In this document: in pieces, positions 21,265 through 32,161 of the stretch | Layout of the letters: every line of letters starts with the position of its first letter | Numbering within the stretch: position 1 is the first letter of the stretch | Source: Corynebacterium kroppenstedtii DSM 44385 | GTDB lineage: Bacteria; Actinomycetota; Actinomycetes; Mycobacteriales; Mycobacteriaceae | Assembly (NCBI RefSeq): GCF_000023145.1 | Contig: NC_012704.1 | Location: 1,488,001-1,552,000 of the forward strand | DNA length: 64,000 bases | Direction of reading: 5' to 3' | Made by a program: the position numbers and the translations under genes | Notes under the pieces: model-generated | Databases searched by the model: none | Told to the model about the DNA's origin: nothing | What the model saw: the letters and a program-made list of their open reading frames with translations, nothing else

Positions 21265-23313
21265 GTGACCGGACGGCTCGGAACCGTTGGACGACTCGGC
21301 ATTGACGACGTCCGCCCCCGCGTATCCAGTGGCGAAGTACCCGCCAAGGCAGTGGTCGGAGAGGTCATCCCCCTCAGCGCTGTCGTGTGGCGCGAGGGGC
21401 ACGACGCGGTCTCTGCCACAGCCATCGTGAAGGGGCCTACCTCCGCGTCGGGGCCCTCCGCCGTTCAGCGCATCCCCATGGTGCCGGCACATGGTGATCC
21501 CGACCTGGTCAACGCCATATTCGTGCCCGATTGCCCGGGGACATGGACGTTCCGTATCGACGCGTGGTCGGACCCCTACCGCACGTGGCGGCACGCCATC
21601 GAGGCCAAGGTTGAAGCTGGTCAAAGCGCTGAGGAGGTCGCGAATGACCTCGAAATCGGTGCGCGGATTATGGAGGACACCGCCAACAACGTTGCCTCCG
21701 TCACCGACCGCCCCCACCTGTTGTCTGTGGCCGCGTCATTGCGGTCCGATCGCGATATTCGCGCGCGCATTGCCCCGGCACTGTCGGCAGAAACGACGAG
21801 CATTTTCCGACGGACACCTCTCCGCGAACTGTTGACGCGCGGCCGCACCTACGAGGTGTACGTGGAGCGTCGGCGCGCGCTCGTCGGATCCTGGTACGAG
21901 TTCTTCCCGCGCTCCACTGGGGGCGTGGAAAATGGCGAACCGGTGCACGGAACGTTTGCGACCGCCGCCGAGTCTCTCGACCGGATTGCGCGAATGAACT
22001 TTGACGTTGTGTATCTCCCGCCGATCCACCCCATCGGCCATATCAACCGCAAGGGGAAGAACAACACGCTCGACCCCACGCCGGATGACGTCGGTTCCCC
22101 CTGGGCCATCGGATCATCCGAGGGTGGCCATGACGCGGTCCACCCCGACCTCGGCACTCTCGACGATTTTGACGCGTTCGTTGCCCGTGCTCGTGAACTG
22201 AACCTCGAGGTAGCGCTCGATTTCGCGTTGCAGTGCGCCCCTGACCACCCGTGGGCTGCGCCTCACCCCGAATGGTTTACCGTTCTTCCCGACGGCACTA
22301 TTGCCTATGCGGAAAACCCGCCGAAGAAGTATCAAGACATCTACCCCTTGAATTTCGATAACGATCCCGAAGGATTATTCGCCGAAATTCACCGAGTCCT
22401 GGTGTTCTGGATCAAACGCGGGGTCCACATCTTCCGTGTGGATAACCCCCACACCAAGCCCACCGCGTTTTGGGCACGTCTGATTTCCACGATCCACCAG
22501 ACCTACCCCGACATCGTTTTCCTCGCGGAAGCGTTTACCCGTCGGCCAATCCTCTATGGCCTGGCAAAAGCTGGTTTCTCACAGTCGTACACCTATTTCA
22601 CGTGGCAGACGTCGAAAAAAGAACTGGAAGCATTTGCTGAGGAAATTCGGGATGCGGCCGATGCCTGCCGGCCCAATCTCTTCGTGAATACACCCGACAT
22701 TCTCCATGCAAGCCTTCAGCACGGCGGAAAGGCAATGTTCGCGATCCGTGCGGCTCTCGCCACCACCCTGAGCCCATCGTGGGGCATGTACTCCGGTTTC
22801 GAGATCTACGAACACGTCGCAGTCAAAGAGGGCAGCGAAGAATACCTCGATAGCGAAAAGTACCAGCTCAGGCCACGTGATTTTGAGGGAGCTCGCCTCC
22901 GCGGTGAATCACTGGAACCGTTCGTGACGGTGCTCAACACCATCCGCAGGGAGCAGCCCGCTCTTCAACAGCTCCGGACACTCAGGCTCGTGCCGTCGGA
23001 TAACGACAAGATCATGGCGTACACCAAGGTTGATCCGCTCACTGGAAATGCGCTGGCCATCGTCGTCAATCTAGATTCTGAGAACGTTCAAGAGACGACA
23101 ATTCACCTTGACCTGGAGTCGCTGGGGCTGCCCTCGACTGTTGAGGTTCACGACCTTATTACTGACCAACAATGGACGTGGGGTGAGGACAATTACGTGC
23201 GCCTCGATCCGACCTTCAACGTGTGTCACATCGTTAAATTGCCGGAAATCCCCACTAACTATCGCGACCGCAGCGGCTTTGCTCCTCACCACGAGTATCG
23301 CTACACCTGCTAA
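21265..23313 (+). CDS. glgE: Maltosyltransferase (maltose 1-phosphate using)
   Basis: This 682-residue GH13_3 enzyme transfers maltose from alpha-maltose 1-phosphate to alpha-1,4-glucans. The nucleophile is Asp393 in FRVDNPHTKP and the general acid is Glu422 in FLAEAF. Both are within one residue of the positions in characterised GlgE. I start at the GTG preceded by AAGGAGA. A longer frame begins 19 codons earlier without support. It is followed 53 nt later by glgB. The pair forms the elongation and branching half of the trehalose-linked glucan pathway; treS/pep2 are not in this window. Confidence 0.95.
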   Translation: MTGRLGTVGRLGIDDVRPRVSSGEVPAKAVVGEVIPLSAVVWREGHDAVSATAIVKGPTSASGPSAVQRIPMVPAHGDPDLVNAIFVPDCPGTWTFRIDAWSDPYRTWRHAIEAKVEAGQSAEEVANDLEIGARIMEDTANNVASVTDRPHLLSVAASLRSDRDIRARIAPALSAETTSIFRRTPLRELLTRGRTYEVYVERRRALVGSWYEFFPRSTGGVENGEPVHGTFATAAESLDRIARMNFDVVYLPPIHPIGHINRKGKNNTLDPTPDDVGSPWAIGSSEGGHDAVHPDLGTLDDFDAFVARARELNLEVALDFALQCAPDHPWAAPHPEWFTVLPDGTIAYAENPPKKYQDIYPLNFDNDPEGLFAEIHRVLVFWIKRGVHIFRVDNPHTKPTAFWARLISTIHQTYPDIVFLAEAFTRRPILYGLAKAGFSQSYTYFTWQTSKKELEAFAEEIRDAADACRPNLFVNTPDILHASLQHGGKAMFAIRAALATTLSPSWGMYSGFEIYEHVAVKEGSEEYLDSEKYQLRPRDFEGARLRGESLEPFVTVLNTIRREQPALQQLRTLRLVPSDNDKIMAYTKVDPLTGNALAIVVNLDSENVQETTIHLDLESLGLPSTVEVHDLITDQQWTWGEDNYVRLDPTFNVCHIVKLPEIPTNYRDRSGFAPHHEYRYTC

Positions 23314-23366
23314 GACCTGCTAGAGCGACGGTACCTGTACACCCGCCCACCCCCTGAGGAGAGACC

Positions 23367-25541
23367 ATGCCAACTATCGACCCGAATGACCGCGCACGAA
23401 TACTTGCAGGTACCCATTACAACCCGCACTCCGTTCTTGGGGCACACCCCCACGACGACGGAACGACGACCATCACGGCGTTTCGGCCCGGCGCGGAATC
23501 AGTCACCGTGGAGACCCCGTCCGAGACTGTCGACGCGGTTAACGACGGTGATGGTTTCTTTACCGCATCCATTCACGGTGGAGCGACCGACCACCGGCTG
23601 CACATCACGTATCCCGATGGTGAGACCATAACGATTGCTAACGGGTACACGTGGCTACCCACACTCGGGGAAATGGATATCCACCTCATCGGCGAGGGAC
23701 GCCACGAGCGCCTGTGGGAAGTGCTGGGTGCTCATGTCCGCCATTACGAGACCGAGATGGGGAGCGTCGACGGTACGTCGTTCGCTGTGTGGGCGCCGAA
23801 TGCTCAGGGCGTGACAGTGACGGGTTCGTTTTGCGCGTGGAATAAAAACCAGTTCCCCATGCGCTCGCTGGGGTCGTCGGGAATTTGGGAAGTTTTCATC
23901 CCCAATGTCGCTGCCGGGGCGTACTACAAATTCTGCGTGACCACGCCTGATGGGAATCGGATCGATAAAGCCGATCCCATGGCGCGGCGGGCTGAGGTGC
24001 CGCCGGCTACGGCGTCGATCGTGGCTGATAGTGATTATTCATGGTCCGATGATGAGTGGATGGCTGAGAAAACGCGGAAGAATCTCCAGGACTCGCCCAT
24101 TTCTATTTACGAAGTTCACCTGGAGTCCTGGCATAAGGGCCTTTCCTACACAGAGCTCGCGGATGAATTGGTGTCCTATGTTTCGGATATAGGATACACG
24201 CATGTGGAATTCATGCCGGTCACCGAATATCCGTTCTCGGGGTCGTGGGGGTACCAAGTCACCTCGTATTACGCCCCCACTTCGCGTTTCGGTACTCCCG
24301 ACGAGTTCCGCGCCCTTGTCGATGCCTTCCACGAAGCGGGTATCGGCGTCATCATGGACTGGGTCCCCGGGCACTTCCCCAAGGACGAGTGGGCACTAGC
24401 CCGCTTCGACGGCCGCGCCTGCTACGAGCACCCCGATTGGCGACGAGGGGAACAAAAGGACTGGGGTACCTACGTCTTCGACTTCGGACGAGCGGAGGTA
24501 CGCAACTTCCTCGTGGCGAACGCATTGTACTGGGTCGACCAGTTCCACATCGACGGACTGCGTGTCGACGCCGTCGCCTCGATTTTGTACCTGGATTACA
24601 GCCGTAAAGAGGGCGAATGGCTCCCCAACCAGTACGGTGGGCGCGAGAACCTTGATGCCGTTCAATTCCTGCAGGAGATGAACGCTACCGTCGAGAGGGC
24701 CTATCCCGGGACAATGACCGTGGCGGAGGAATCCACCTCGTGGCCAGGGGTGACGGCCCCCACGTACGAGGGCGGCCTGGGCTTTACGTTCAAGTGGAAC
24801 ATGGGATGGATGCACGACACCCTCGAATACATCTCCAACGACCCCATTTACCGCCCCTGGCACCATGGGGATATCACGTTTTCGCTGGTCTACGCCTGGT
24901 CCGAAAAGTTCATTCTTCCCATTAGCCATGATGAAGTGGTCTACGGGAAGGGGACGCTATGGTCACGGATGCCGGGCGATACATGGAATAAGGCAGCAGG
25001 GCTGCGCACCTATCTAGCGTTCATGTGGGCGCACCCCGGCAAGCAACTCTTGTTCCAGGGGCAAGACTTTGGGCAAACCACCGAGTGGAATCACGACGAG
25101 TCTCTGCCGTGGGGGCAGCAAGAGGGCTGGGAAGGCGAATACCACGCAGCCGTATCACGCCTGGTCAAGGACCTTAACGGTCTCTACTCGGCTACCCCTG
25201 CGCTCTACACACAAGACAACGAACCCAGCGGTTTTTCGTGGATTAATGCTAGCGACGCCCAACGCGGCGTGCTGAGCTTCATGCGGTACGGGTCGAACGG
25301 GCAGCGCGTCGCGTGCGTATTCAACTTCTCGGGAACCACATATCCCCAGTACCAATTGGGCCTCACCAATGCTGGACGGTGGACAGAAGTTCTCAACACC
25401 GACTCATCCGATTATGAAGGCGCCGGTGGCGGAAACCTGGGGCAGATCACGGCGAATAGTGGTGAATACGACGGCTACCCTGCCTCAGCGACTATCTTCG
25501 TGCCCGCCATGAGTGCCCTGTTCTTCCGCTTCGACGGGTAG
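23367..25541 (+). CDS. glgB: 1,4-alpha-glucan branching enzyme
   Basis: This 724-residue GH13_9 enzyme makes alpha-1,6 branches in glycogen-like glucan. Two N-terminal carbohydrate-binding beta domains (about 1-110 and 130-230) precede the catalytic barrel. Asp401 in GLRVDAVAS is the nucleophile, Glu454 in TVAEES the acid and Asp522 in ISHDEV the third carboxylate. The start is ATG with a GAGGAGAG ribosome site. It is co-transcribed with glgE by spacing. It is convergent with the thioredoxin-like gene, 78 bp away. Confidence 0.96.
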   Translation: MPTIDPNDRARILAGTHYNPHSVLGAHPHDDGTTTITAFRPGAESVTVETPSETVDAVNDGDGFFTASIHGGATDHRLHITYPDGETITIANGYTWLPTLGEMDIHLIGEGRHERLWEVLGAHVRHYETEMGSVDGTSFAVWAPNAQGVTVTGSFCAWNKNQFPMRSLGSSGIWEVFIPNVAAGAYYKFCVTTPDGNRIDKADPMARRAEVPPATASIVADSDYSWSDDEWMAEKTRKNLQDSPISIYEVHLESWHKGLSYTELADELVSYVSDIGYTHVEFMPVTEYPFSGSWGYQVTSYYAPTSRFGTPDEFRALVDAFHEAGIGVIMDWVPGHFPKDEWALARFDGRACYEHPDWRRGEQKDWGTYVFDFGRAEVRNFLVANALYWVDQFHIDGLRVDAVASILYLDYSRKEGEWLPNQYGGRENLDAVQFLQEMNATVERAYPGTMTVAEESTSWPGVTAPTYEGGLGFTFKWNMGWMHDTLEYISNDPIYRPWHHGDITFSLVYAWSEKFILPISHDEVVYGKGTLWSRMPGDTWNKAAGLRTYLAFMWAHPGKQLLFQGQDFGQTTEWNHDESLPWGQQEGWEGEYHAAVSRLVKDLNGLYSATPALYTQDNEPSGFSWINASDAQRGVLSFMRYGSNGQRVACVFNFSGTTYPQYQLGLTNAGRWTEVLNTDSSDYEGAGGGNLGQITANSGEYDGYPASATIFVPAMSALFFRFDG

Positions 25542-25619
25542 CGGCGGGGATGACGTAGCACGGCTGGCGGGCTGGCGGGAACGATCGCTACCTGTCTGCT
25601 GGCCAACCAGGCTGGGGTT

Positions 25620-26624
25620 TTAGAACAGGGCGCTCGCCATTTCCCGTCTGGCTGTGGCTACGCGCGGGTCGGCGGGATCACACAGCGTGAACAGTTCGAT
25701 CAACCGATCTTTAACCTGGGTCTTTTGATCTCCTGCCGATACCCGCAGGAGGTCTAGAAGCACACGAAAAGCGTCTTCCTCCTTCGACGAGATCATGTAC
25801 TGGTCGGCCTGGGCGAAGGTCTTCTCTGGTTCAGACGTCGGGTGGTCGGATGCCTGCGCCTCCGACACTCGTTTGAGGAGGGACACGTTCGCGCGCGCAG
25901 CCTTGGCCTCAGCGTTGTGCGGCTCGGCGTCGATAATCTTGTCGTAGGCGGCGAGCGCAGCATCGAAGTCGCCGTTATTGAGAGCCTCTTCAGCGGCGTC
26001 CAACCGAGGGTCTGACGGCGGTTGTTCGTCCTGGGTCGTCGACCCCTTCTCGGCGTCGGGAATACCGGGCAATTTGTCGCCGACTATCTGCAGGATTTGG
26101 TCGATCCACCCCTGTAATTGTTCCTTCGGCTGTTGCCCTTCGCGAGCATCAAGCGGGCGGCCATTCGCCAATGCTATGACTGTCGGAATAGCGCGAACTC
26201 CGAAGGCCTGGGCAATCTGAGGAACTGTGTCTGCACTGACATTGGCAAAGATCCACTTGTAATTCGCCTGCCGTGCCAGGGCCTCAAGGTTCTGGACGAT
26301 GTCTTGAGAATCTGGCGACCGCGTCGAACTGATCGCGACAATGACCGGGACCTGCAGAGACCGCTTCAGGACGTCATTTTCGAAATTGGCCTCGGTAACA
26401 TCGACGGTCATTTGTGCTGTGCCACTAGTCGGGCTGTCACCAGGAACGCCGGCACCGCCGGGTCCATGACCGCCAGCGGATCCACCCGGCGTACTGCCGG
26501 TCCCGCGCGCTTGGCGCTGGCGTTGCTTTTCCGCCTCCGCTCGAGCTTCGGCCCGTGCTTTAACTTCGCCTAGATCAACTGCACCAGCTATGAACCGCTC
26601 AGGGCCTTTTCCCGGAGATGTCAT
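25620..26624 (-). CDS. Thioredoxin-fold/TPR protein lacking the CxxC motif
   Basis: This 334-residue protein has a charged, Ala/Gly-rich N-terminal region (1-70), a thioredoxin fold (about 72-185) and a C-terminal helical TPR-like region (205-334). It resembles the CnoX/YbbN chaperone group and mycobacterial Rv1324-type proteins. The position of the usual WCGPC reads STRSPDSQ and has no cysteine. The cis-Pro loop (VRAIPTV) is kept. Disulfide chemistry is therefore unlikely; a chaperone or scaffold role is inferred. The ATG is preceded by GAGAGGGG at a rather long spacing. Confidence 0.85.
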   Translation of the reverse strand: MTSPGKGPERFIAGAVDLGEVKARAEARAEAEKQRQRQARGTGSTPGGSAGGHGPGGAGVPGDSPTSGTAQMTVDVTEANFENDVLKRSLQVPVIVAISSTRSPDSQDIVQNLEALARQANYKWIFANVSADTVPQIAQAFGVRAIPTVIALANGRPLDAREGQQPKEQLQGWIDQILQIVGDKLPGIPDAEKGSTTQDEQPPSDPRLDAAEEALNNGDFDAALAAYDKIIDAEPHNAEAKAARANVSLLKRVSEAQASDHPTSEPEKTFAQADQYMISSKEEDAFRVLLDLLRVSAGDQKTQVKDRLIELFTLCDPADPRVATARREMASALF

Positions 26625-26787
26625 TACTGTCTTGTACCCCTCTCAGTAAGAATGTCTAATTTATCTGTGCATCGTCACTATATTCTTGGCGATACTATCG
26701 GGCGGTGCTACGTCTCGACCAGGCACTGCTGCATATCCGTGCCGACGCGTTGTACCTACGTGGCACGATGCTCCGCCCATCCAGTAT

Positions 26788-27102
26788 TCACTTTTCGGAC
26801 GGAGACGCGAGGCGACGGTTCACCGCGTCCACCTTCTCGGTGAGCTGGTGGTCATAGCCCGGGCGAATATCCGCTTTCACCACAAGGGACGTTCTCGAGC
26901 TCACTGAGCTGACGGCTTCCGTTGCTCGCTTGACGACGTCGAAAACCTCGTCCCACTCGCCTTCGATCAGCGTGAACATGGCGTTTGTCTCGTTCGGAAG
27001 ACCCGACTCCCGCACCACTCGGATTGCCTCAGCAGCCGCATCCGCGACACCGCCGTCGTCGTCAGTAGAAGTAGTTGGAGCAACAGAAAACGCAACAATC
27101 AT
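26788..27102 (-). CDS. MTH1187-family thiamine-binding-type protein
   Basis: This 104-residue protein of the MTH1187/YkoF-like family has a small ferredoxin-like fold that binds thiamine or hydroxymethylpyrimidine-like ligands. The family pattern is seen in MIVAFSVAPTT, the acidic Asp/Gly stretch and LIEGEWDEVFDVVKRA. I start at MIVAFSV; the longer frame adds 47 non-family residues. It is divergent from the methylmalonyl-CoA epimerase with about 105 bp between. A precise role is unknown. Confidence 0.8.
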   Translation of the reverse strand: MIVAFSVAPTTSTDDDGGVADAAAEAIRVVRESGLPNETNAMFTLIEGEWDEVFDVVKRATEAVSSVSSRTSLVVKADIRPGYDHQLTEKVDAVNRRLASPSEK

Positions 27103-27207
27103 GGCCCCGATGCTAGTCCAGCTCGGCGGACAATGTCGTACAAAATCACACCCCTGAATACGCCTGCGAAGAAGCAATATTGGCCGCGGGGGGCATAGCA
27201 TAGAAGC

Positions 27208-27666
27208 ATGAGTAACAACGAGTACAGCACCGAAGTACCGCACGAACTAGTCAACTGCCTGGATCACGTAGGTATCGCCACAGCTGACTTGGATGCCACG
27301 CTGGAGTGGTACCGCACGAACATGGGGTGGATCTGCCACCACGTCGAAACAAATGAAGAGCAGGGTGTTCAGGAGGCCATGGTTGGCCCGAAGACCCTCA
27401 CGGAGCTGCAGGGAATGATTCAGGTTCTGGCTCCGCTGAACGAGAAGTCGACGATCGCTAAGTTCCTTGACAAGAAGGGCCCGGGTTTGCAGCAGATGTG
27501 TCTGCGCACGACCGATATCGACTCTCTCTGTGACCACCTGCGTAAGCAAGGCACCCGGCTTCTTTATGACGAGCCGAAGAACGGAACCGCTGGTGCTCGC
27601 ATCAACTTCGTTCACCCGAAGGATGCAGGCGGAGTTCTTCTCGAACTGACTCAGCCAGGGAAGTAA
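27208..27666 (+). CDS. mce: Methylmalonyl-CoA epimerase
   Basis: This 152-residue vicinal-oxygen-chelate protein interconverts (R)- and (S)-methylmalonyl-CoA in propionate metabolism. The first metal-binding His is His20 in LDHVGIA. A later Glu in LLELTQ and the paired beta-alpha-beta modules fit the epimerase subgroup. The ATG has no ribosome site. A TAGCAT -10-like hexamer at 27196-27201 would put transcription start at the A of ATG, so a leaderless mRNA is likely. A clear terminator follows. Confidence 0.85.
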   Translation: MSNNEYSTEVPHELVNCLDHVGIATADLDATLEWYRTNMGWICHHVETNEEQGVQEAMVGPKTLTELQGMIQVLAPLNEKSTIAKFLDKKGPGLQQMCLRTTDIDSLCDHLRKQGTRLLYDEPKNGTAGARINFVHPKDAGGVLLELTQPGK

Positions 27667-27681
27667 GTTTTCCTGTCGCTG

Positions 27682-27710
27682 TGGGGTCCACCTTGGTGGG
27701 CCCCATTTTT
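27682..27710 (+). terminator. Rho-independent terminator of the epimerase gene
   Basis: GGGGTCCACC and GGTGGGCCCC pair across a TT loop (27683-27704) with one G-T pair. ATTTTTG follows directly. It lies 16 bp after the stop codon. Confidence 0.85.
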
Positions 27711-27813
27711 GTTGGGTTCGACGGTGATGGCGGGACCTTTGTTGGGACCCCGTTTTCACTGGACGAGCGAGCGGCCCCGCCTTGGCACGCTAAACCGGCC
27801 GGACCCTGGCGCG

Positions 27814-28575
27814 CTAAAAAAGACGAAGCTCCTGCGACGGGGTACCACGCAGCTCGTCGTAGTCGACGGTCACGCACGTGAACCCACGATCCTCCGCGAG
27901 CGTCCGTGCCTGCGGTTTGATCTCTTGCGCCGCGAAAAGTCCCTGCACTGGGGCTAAAATTTCATCCCTGTTCAGCAACTCGACGTACCGTGTGAGCTGC
28001 TCGACGCCATCGATACCGCCACGCCGTTTCACCTCAACGGCCACAGTCTTCCCGCTAGCATCCCTGGTCAAGATATCCACGGGGCCAATAGGCGTCGGAT
28101 ATTCGCGGCGAACGAGCGTAAAGCCCTCCCCCAATGCTTCCGGATGCTGCGCTAACAGCTCCTGAAGATGCGCTTCCACACCATCCTTCGTGAGGCCTGG
28201 ATCCTCCCCCAGGTCATACGTCGTGTCAGAAATCTTGTCATGCACCGTAATGCGGAGCTGTTCCCCTTTTTTATTCTCGACGACCCAAAGCTCCTCTTCA
28301 TGCGCGGTGTGAGCTGAGCCGTCGGTCCCCTGTTCTTCAGAATTGCCGACGGAACTACCGTCGGTAAAGTCGGTGTCGGGATCATCTATAGCAATCGGGT
28401 GGACCGTGAGCGTACACGGCGGGGTCATCCAATTGAGCGGTTTATAGGCCCGGTCATCGGCGTGGACTGACACTGATCCGTCAGCTTTGACCATGAGTAG
28501 ACGAGTCGCTTTGGGCAAGTGGGCGGTTAAACGACCAACATAATCGACGGAACACGTAGCGATGACAAGGCGCAT
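27814..28575 (-). CDS. nucS: Mismatch-specific endonuclease NucS (EndoMS)
   Basis: This 253-residue nuclease carries out non-canonical mismatch repair in actinobacteria that lack MutS/MutL. The catalytic residues are Asp167 in GPVDILTRD and Glu181/Lys183 in AVEVKRR. All sit 23 positions later than in the mycobacterial protein. The shift is explained by an acidic insertion at about residues 63-95 (Asp/Ser/Gly/Glu-rich) between the N-terminal dimerisation domain and the nuclease domain. The C-terminal LRLF resembles a beta-clamp-binding tail. The start is ATG. It lies downstream of the DUF2550 gene. Confidence 0.95.
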   Translation of the reverse strand: MRLVIATCSVDYVGRLTAHLPKATRLLMVKADGSVSVHADDRAYKPLNWMTPPCTLTVHPIAIDDPDTDFTDGSSVGNSEEQGTDGSAHTAHEEELWVVENKKGEQLRITVHDKISDTTYDLGEDPGLTKDGVEAHLQELLAQHPEALGEGFTLVRREYPTPIGPVDILTRDASGKTVAVEVKRRGGIDGVEQLTRYVELLNRDEILAPVQGLFAAQEIKPQARTLAEDRGFTCVTVDYDELRGTPSQELRLF

Positions 28576-28686
28576 GAGCGAGAGAGTACCAAATCGCGTT
28601 ATCTCAGAACCTATTACGTCACGGCGTCGAGCAAGGCGCTGCGTCTAGCGATGTAGGCGATCAAGCCACGCTTGATACGACCGTCG

Positions 28687-29160
28687 TTAACTGTGCCTGT
28701 GGAACCTGTGGCCCCGTTCTTTAACCCGTCGGGGGTGTTTACTGAGCCGCTGAATCCTGGTGCTCGGGGCGGATTCCAACCACGCCACCAATGCCATATC
28801 CATAGCGTGTCCCCCGGCTACATCCACTCGTACATCCCCCGCTTGAAGTTCGACTATCCGAGGATCAGCTAATAGCCGTAATACCCCCGTTTTGACGTCT
28901 CGTCGGCCAACAATTTCTATATTGTGCCTTTCACACGATAAGTCTGCCCCCGGTTTAAGAGACCGCAGCAAGTAAAGCGTTGCGGCGTCTTCCCCCAAAA
29001 TGATGACCCCGTGGTGCCAGCGATGTCGTCGGCCGTCACGATAAACGGCGGTACAGACTGGTATGCCACGGGGCCGGATCCACGAAAATCGCCATATGGC
29101 GACTCCCATTCCCCATACGAGGATGGCCATACACGCCATTGTCACGGTGAAGAGAACCAT
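28687..29160 (-). CDS. DUF2550 membrane-anchored protein
   Basis: This 157-residue protein has one N-terminal membrane helix (about residues 3-24) followed by a soluble basic domain. DUF2550 members occur between atpC and nucS across mycobacteria and corynebacteria. The segment HGVIILGEDAATLYLLRSL is typical. Function is unknown. The ATG is preceded by GGGAGAGG. It is separated from atpC by a hairpin, so it may have its own promoter. Confidence 0.82.
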   Translation of the reverse strand: MVLFTVTMACMAILVWGMGVAIWRFSWIRPRGIPVCTAVYRDGRRHRWHHGVIILGEDAATLYLLRSLKPGADLSCERHNIEIVGRRDVKTGVLRLLADPRIVELQAGDVRVDVAGGHAMDMALVAWLESAPSTRIQRLSKHPRRVKERGHRFHRHS

Positions 29161-29234
29161 GGGCCACCTCTCCCATTACGTCCGGCGACGGCTCGTCATG
29201 CACGTCGTTCCTTGAGGTGAGTATAAACGACGAA

Positions 29235-29276
29235 GCCCCCGTGTTCCTAAGAATTGGCCTTAGAAACTACGGGGGC
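29235..29276 (-). terminator. Terminator-like hairpin after atpC
   Basis: GCCCCCGT (29235-29242) pairs with ACGGGGGC (29269-29276), and CTAAG pairs with CTTAG inside. On the minus strand it follows the atpC stop by 25 bp. The following bases are only moderately T-rich, so termination may be partial. Confidence 0.6.
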
Positions 29277-29300
29277 GTAGGTGAGAGCTATACAGTCGAC

Positions 29301-29678
29301 CTACTTTTCTTTCGCACGCTGGACTGCTCGGAGCTCGGATTGAGCTTGAGCACGGTCATGCGAATCCGTGTCGGAGCCTTTGTAGCTCTGCTCTGCGCTG
29401 GAAACATCCACTTCTGATGACCACGTGGCGTGGTCCGCCAGAATAGATACCTTGTGCTTGCCGACGGACAGGAACCCGCCCTGTACTGCAGCGACTTTCT
29501 TTTCGCCGTCGGTGGTACGGATGATGACCACACCGTTTTCAACAAGCTGCCCAAGGATGGGTTCGTGTCCGGGAAGTATGCCGATTTCACCTTCTGTGGT
29601 CTGTGCGGTGACAGACGTCGCAGCACCGGACCATAGCGCTCGCTCAACGGAGACTAACTCAGTGGCAATTTCAGCCAT
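29301..29678 (-). CDS. atpC: F1Fo ATP synthase epsilon subunit
   Basis: This 125-residue epsilon subunit forms the F1 central stalk with gamma and can regulate ATP hydrolysis. The beta-sandwich N-terminal domain is clear ([28 protein letters not shown]). The C-terminal helix is short and charged, as in other actinobacteria. The ATG lies 12 nt after atpD. It is the last gene of atpBEFHAGDC. Confidence 0.96.
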
Positions 29679-29690
29679 GGTGTCCCTACC

Positions 29691-31130
<1,440 letters not shown>

Positions 31131-32114
31131 TTAGTCACTTTCTCCGCTGTCGTCGAGCGCTCCCGCGCCACCGACGATCTCTGTAATTTCCTGGGTAATT
31201 TGTGCCTGACGAGCTTGGTTAGCTGTACGAGACAACGTGGTGGCAAGCTCAGTTGCGTTATCCGTCGCCGAACTCATAGCTGTACGACGAGCTGCGGACT
31301 CTGACGCAGCTGACTCCAGCAGCAAGGCATACAAAGCACGAGACACGTAGTGCGGGAGGAGCTCCGACAGCAACGTGGTCGCGTCGGGCTCAAATTCGTA
31401 GTTGGCACTAATTTCGGAATCGTCTGGGTCAGACAGCATGTCTTCGCCAGTCTCTACTTCCTCATAGTCGATGACGGCTTCCATCGGAAGCATCTGCCGT
31501 GCGACGGCCTTCTGAGACAGCATCGACTCGAACTTCGTGTACACGACGTGGAGCTGGTCGAAGCCTTGCACGCTCTCCCCCTCAGGCGCGGTGAGCCCGG
31601 GGCGCCACTCTGCTTTGCCCGATGAGCTAGCAACGAATGCGTCGATGAGGTGCCGACGCATCTGGTGCGTGCCTTCGTACTCGGGGTCCTGGGAGTATCC
31701 GGTCCATGCGCCTTCGAGGGCCTCACCACGGAAGCGGTAGTAGGTCAGGCCCTTGTTGCCGAAGACATAGAGGACAACCTCATAGCCCTGCTTTTCCAAC
31801 AAAGCGCGTAGTTCAGCAACTTTCTTGAAAACGTTGTGGTTGTACCCGCCACACATTCCTCGGTCGCTGGACACCACCAAAATAGCGGCACGGTTTCCGC
31901 CTTCGCGTTCGCGGAGCATCGGGTGGTCCAGGGAACTTGCCGATGACAAGCGATGGACGACCTTGGTGATTTCCTCCGCGTACGGTTGCGAGGCAGCTAC
32001 CCTGGCCTGCGCTTTCGTGATCTTCGAAGTGGCGATCAGCTCTTGGGCCTTCGTGATCTTCTTAGTCGAGTTAACGGACTTAATCCGGTCTCGCAGTTCA
32101 CGTAACGTAGCCAT
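31131..32114 (-). CDS. atpG: F1Fo ATP synthase gamma subunit
   Basis: This 327-residue rotor subunit has the conserved N-terminal helix (LRELRDRIKSVNSTKKITKA) and C-terminal helix (SATDNATELATTLSRTANQARQAQIT). It is about 35-40 residues longer than E. coli AtpG. The extra length is an acidic stretch near 215-240 (EEVETGEDMLSDPDDSE), similar to the actinobacterial gamma loop. The start is ATG. Confidence 0.97.
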   Translation of the reverse strand: MATLRELRDRIKSVNSTKKITKAQELIATSKITKAQARVAASQPYAEEITKVVHRLSSASSLDHPMLREREGGNRAAILVVSSDRGMCGGYNHNVFKKVAELRALLEKQGYEVVLYVFGNKGLTYYRFRGEALEGAWTGYSQDPEYEGTHQMRRHLIDAFVASSSGKAEWRPGLTAPEGESVQGFDQLHVVYTKFESMLSQKAVARQMLPMEAVIDYEEVETGEDMLSDPDDSEISANYEFEPDATTLLSELLPHYVSRALYALLLESAASESAARRTAMSSATDNATELATTLSRTANQARQAQITQEITEIVGGAGALDDSGESD

Positions 32115-32161
32115 TTACACTCATCGCCTCCCTTCGTTCTTATCCATTGCGCGCACCGCCC

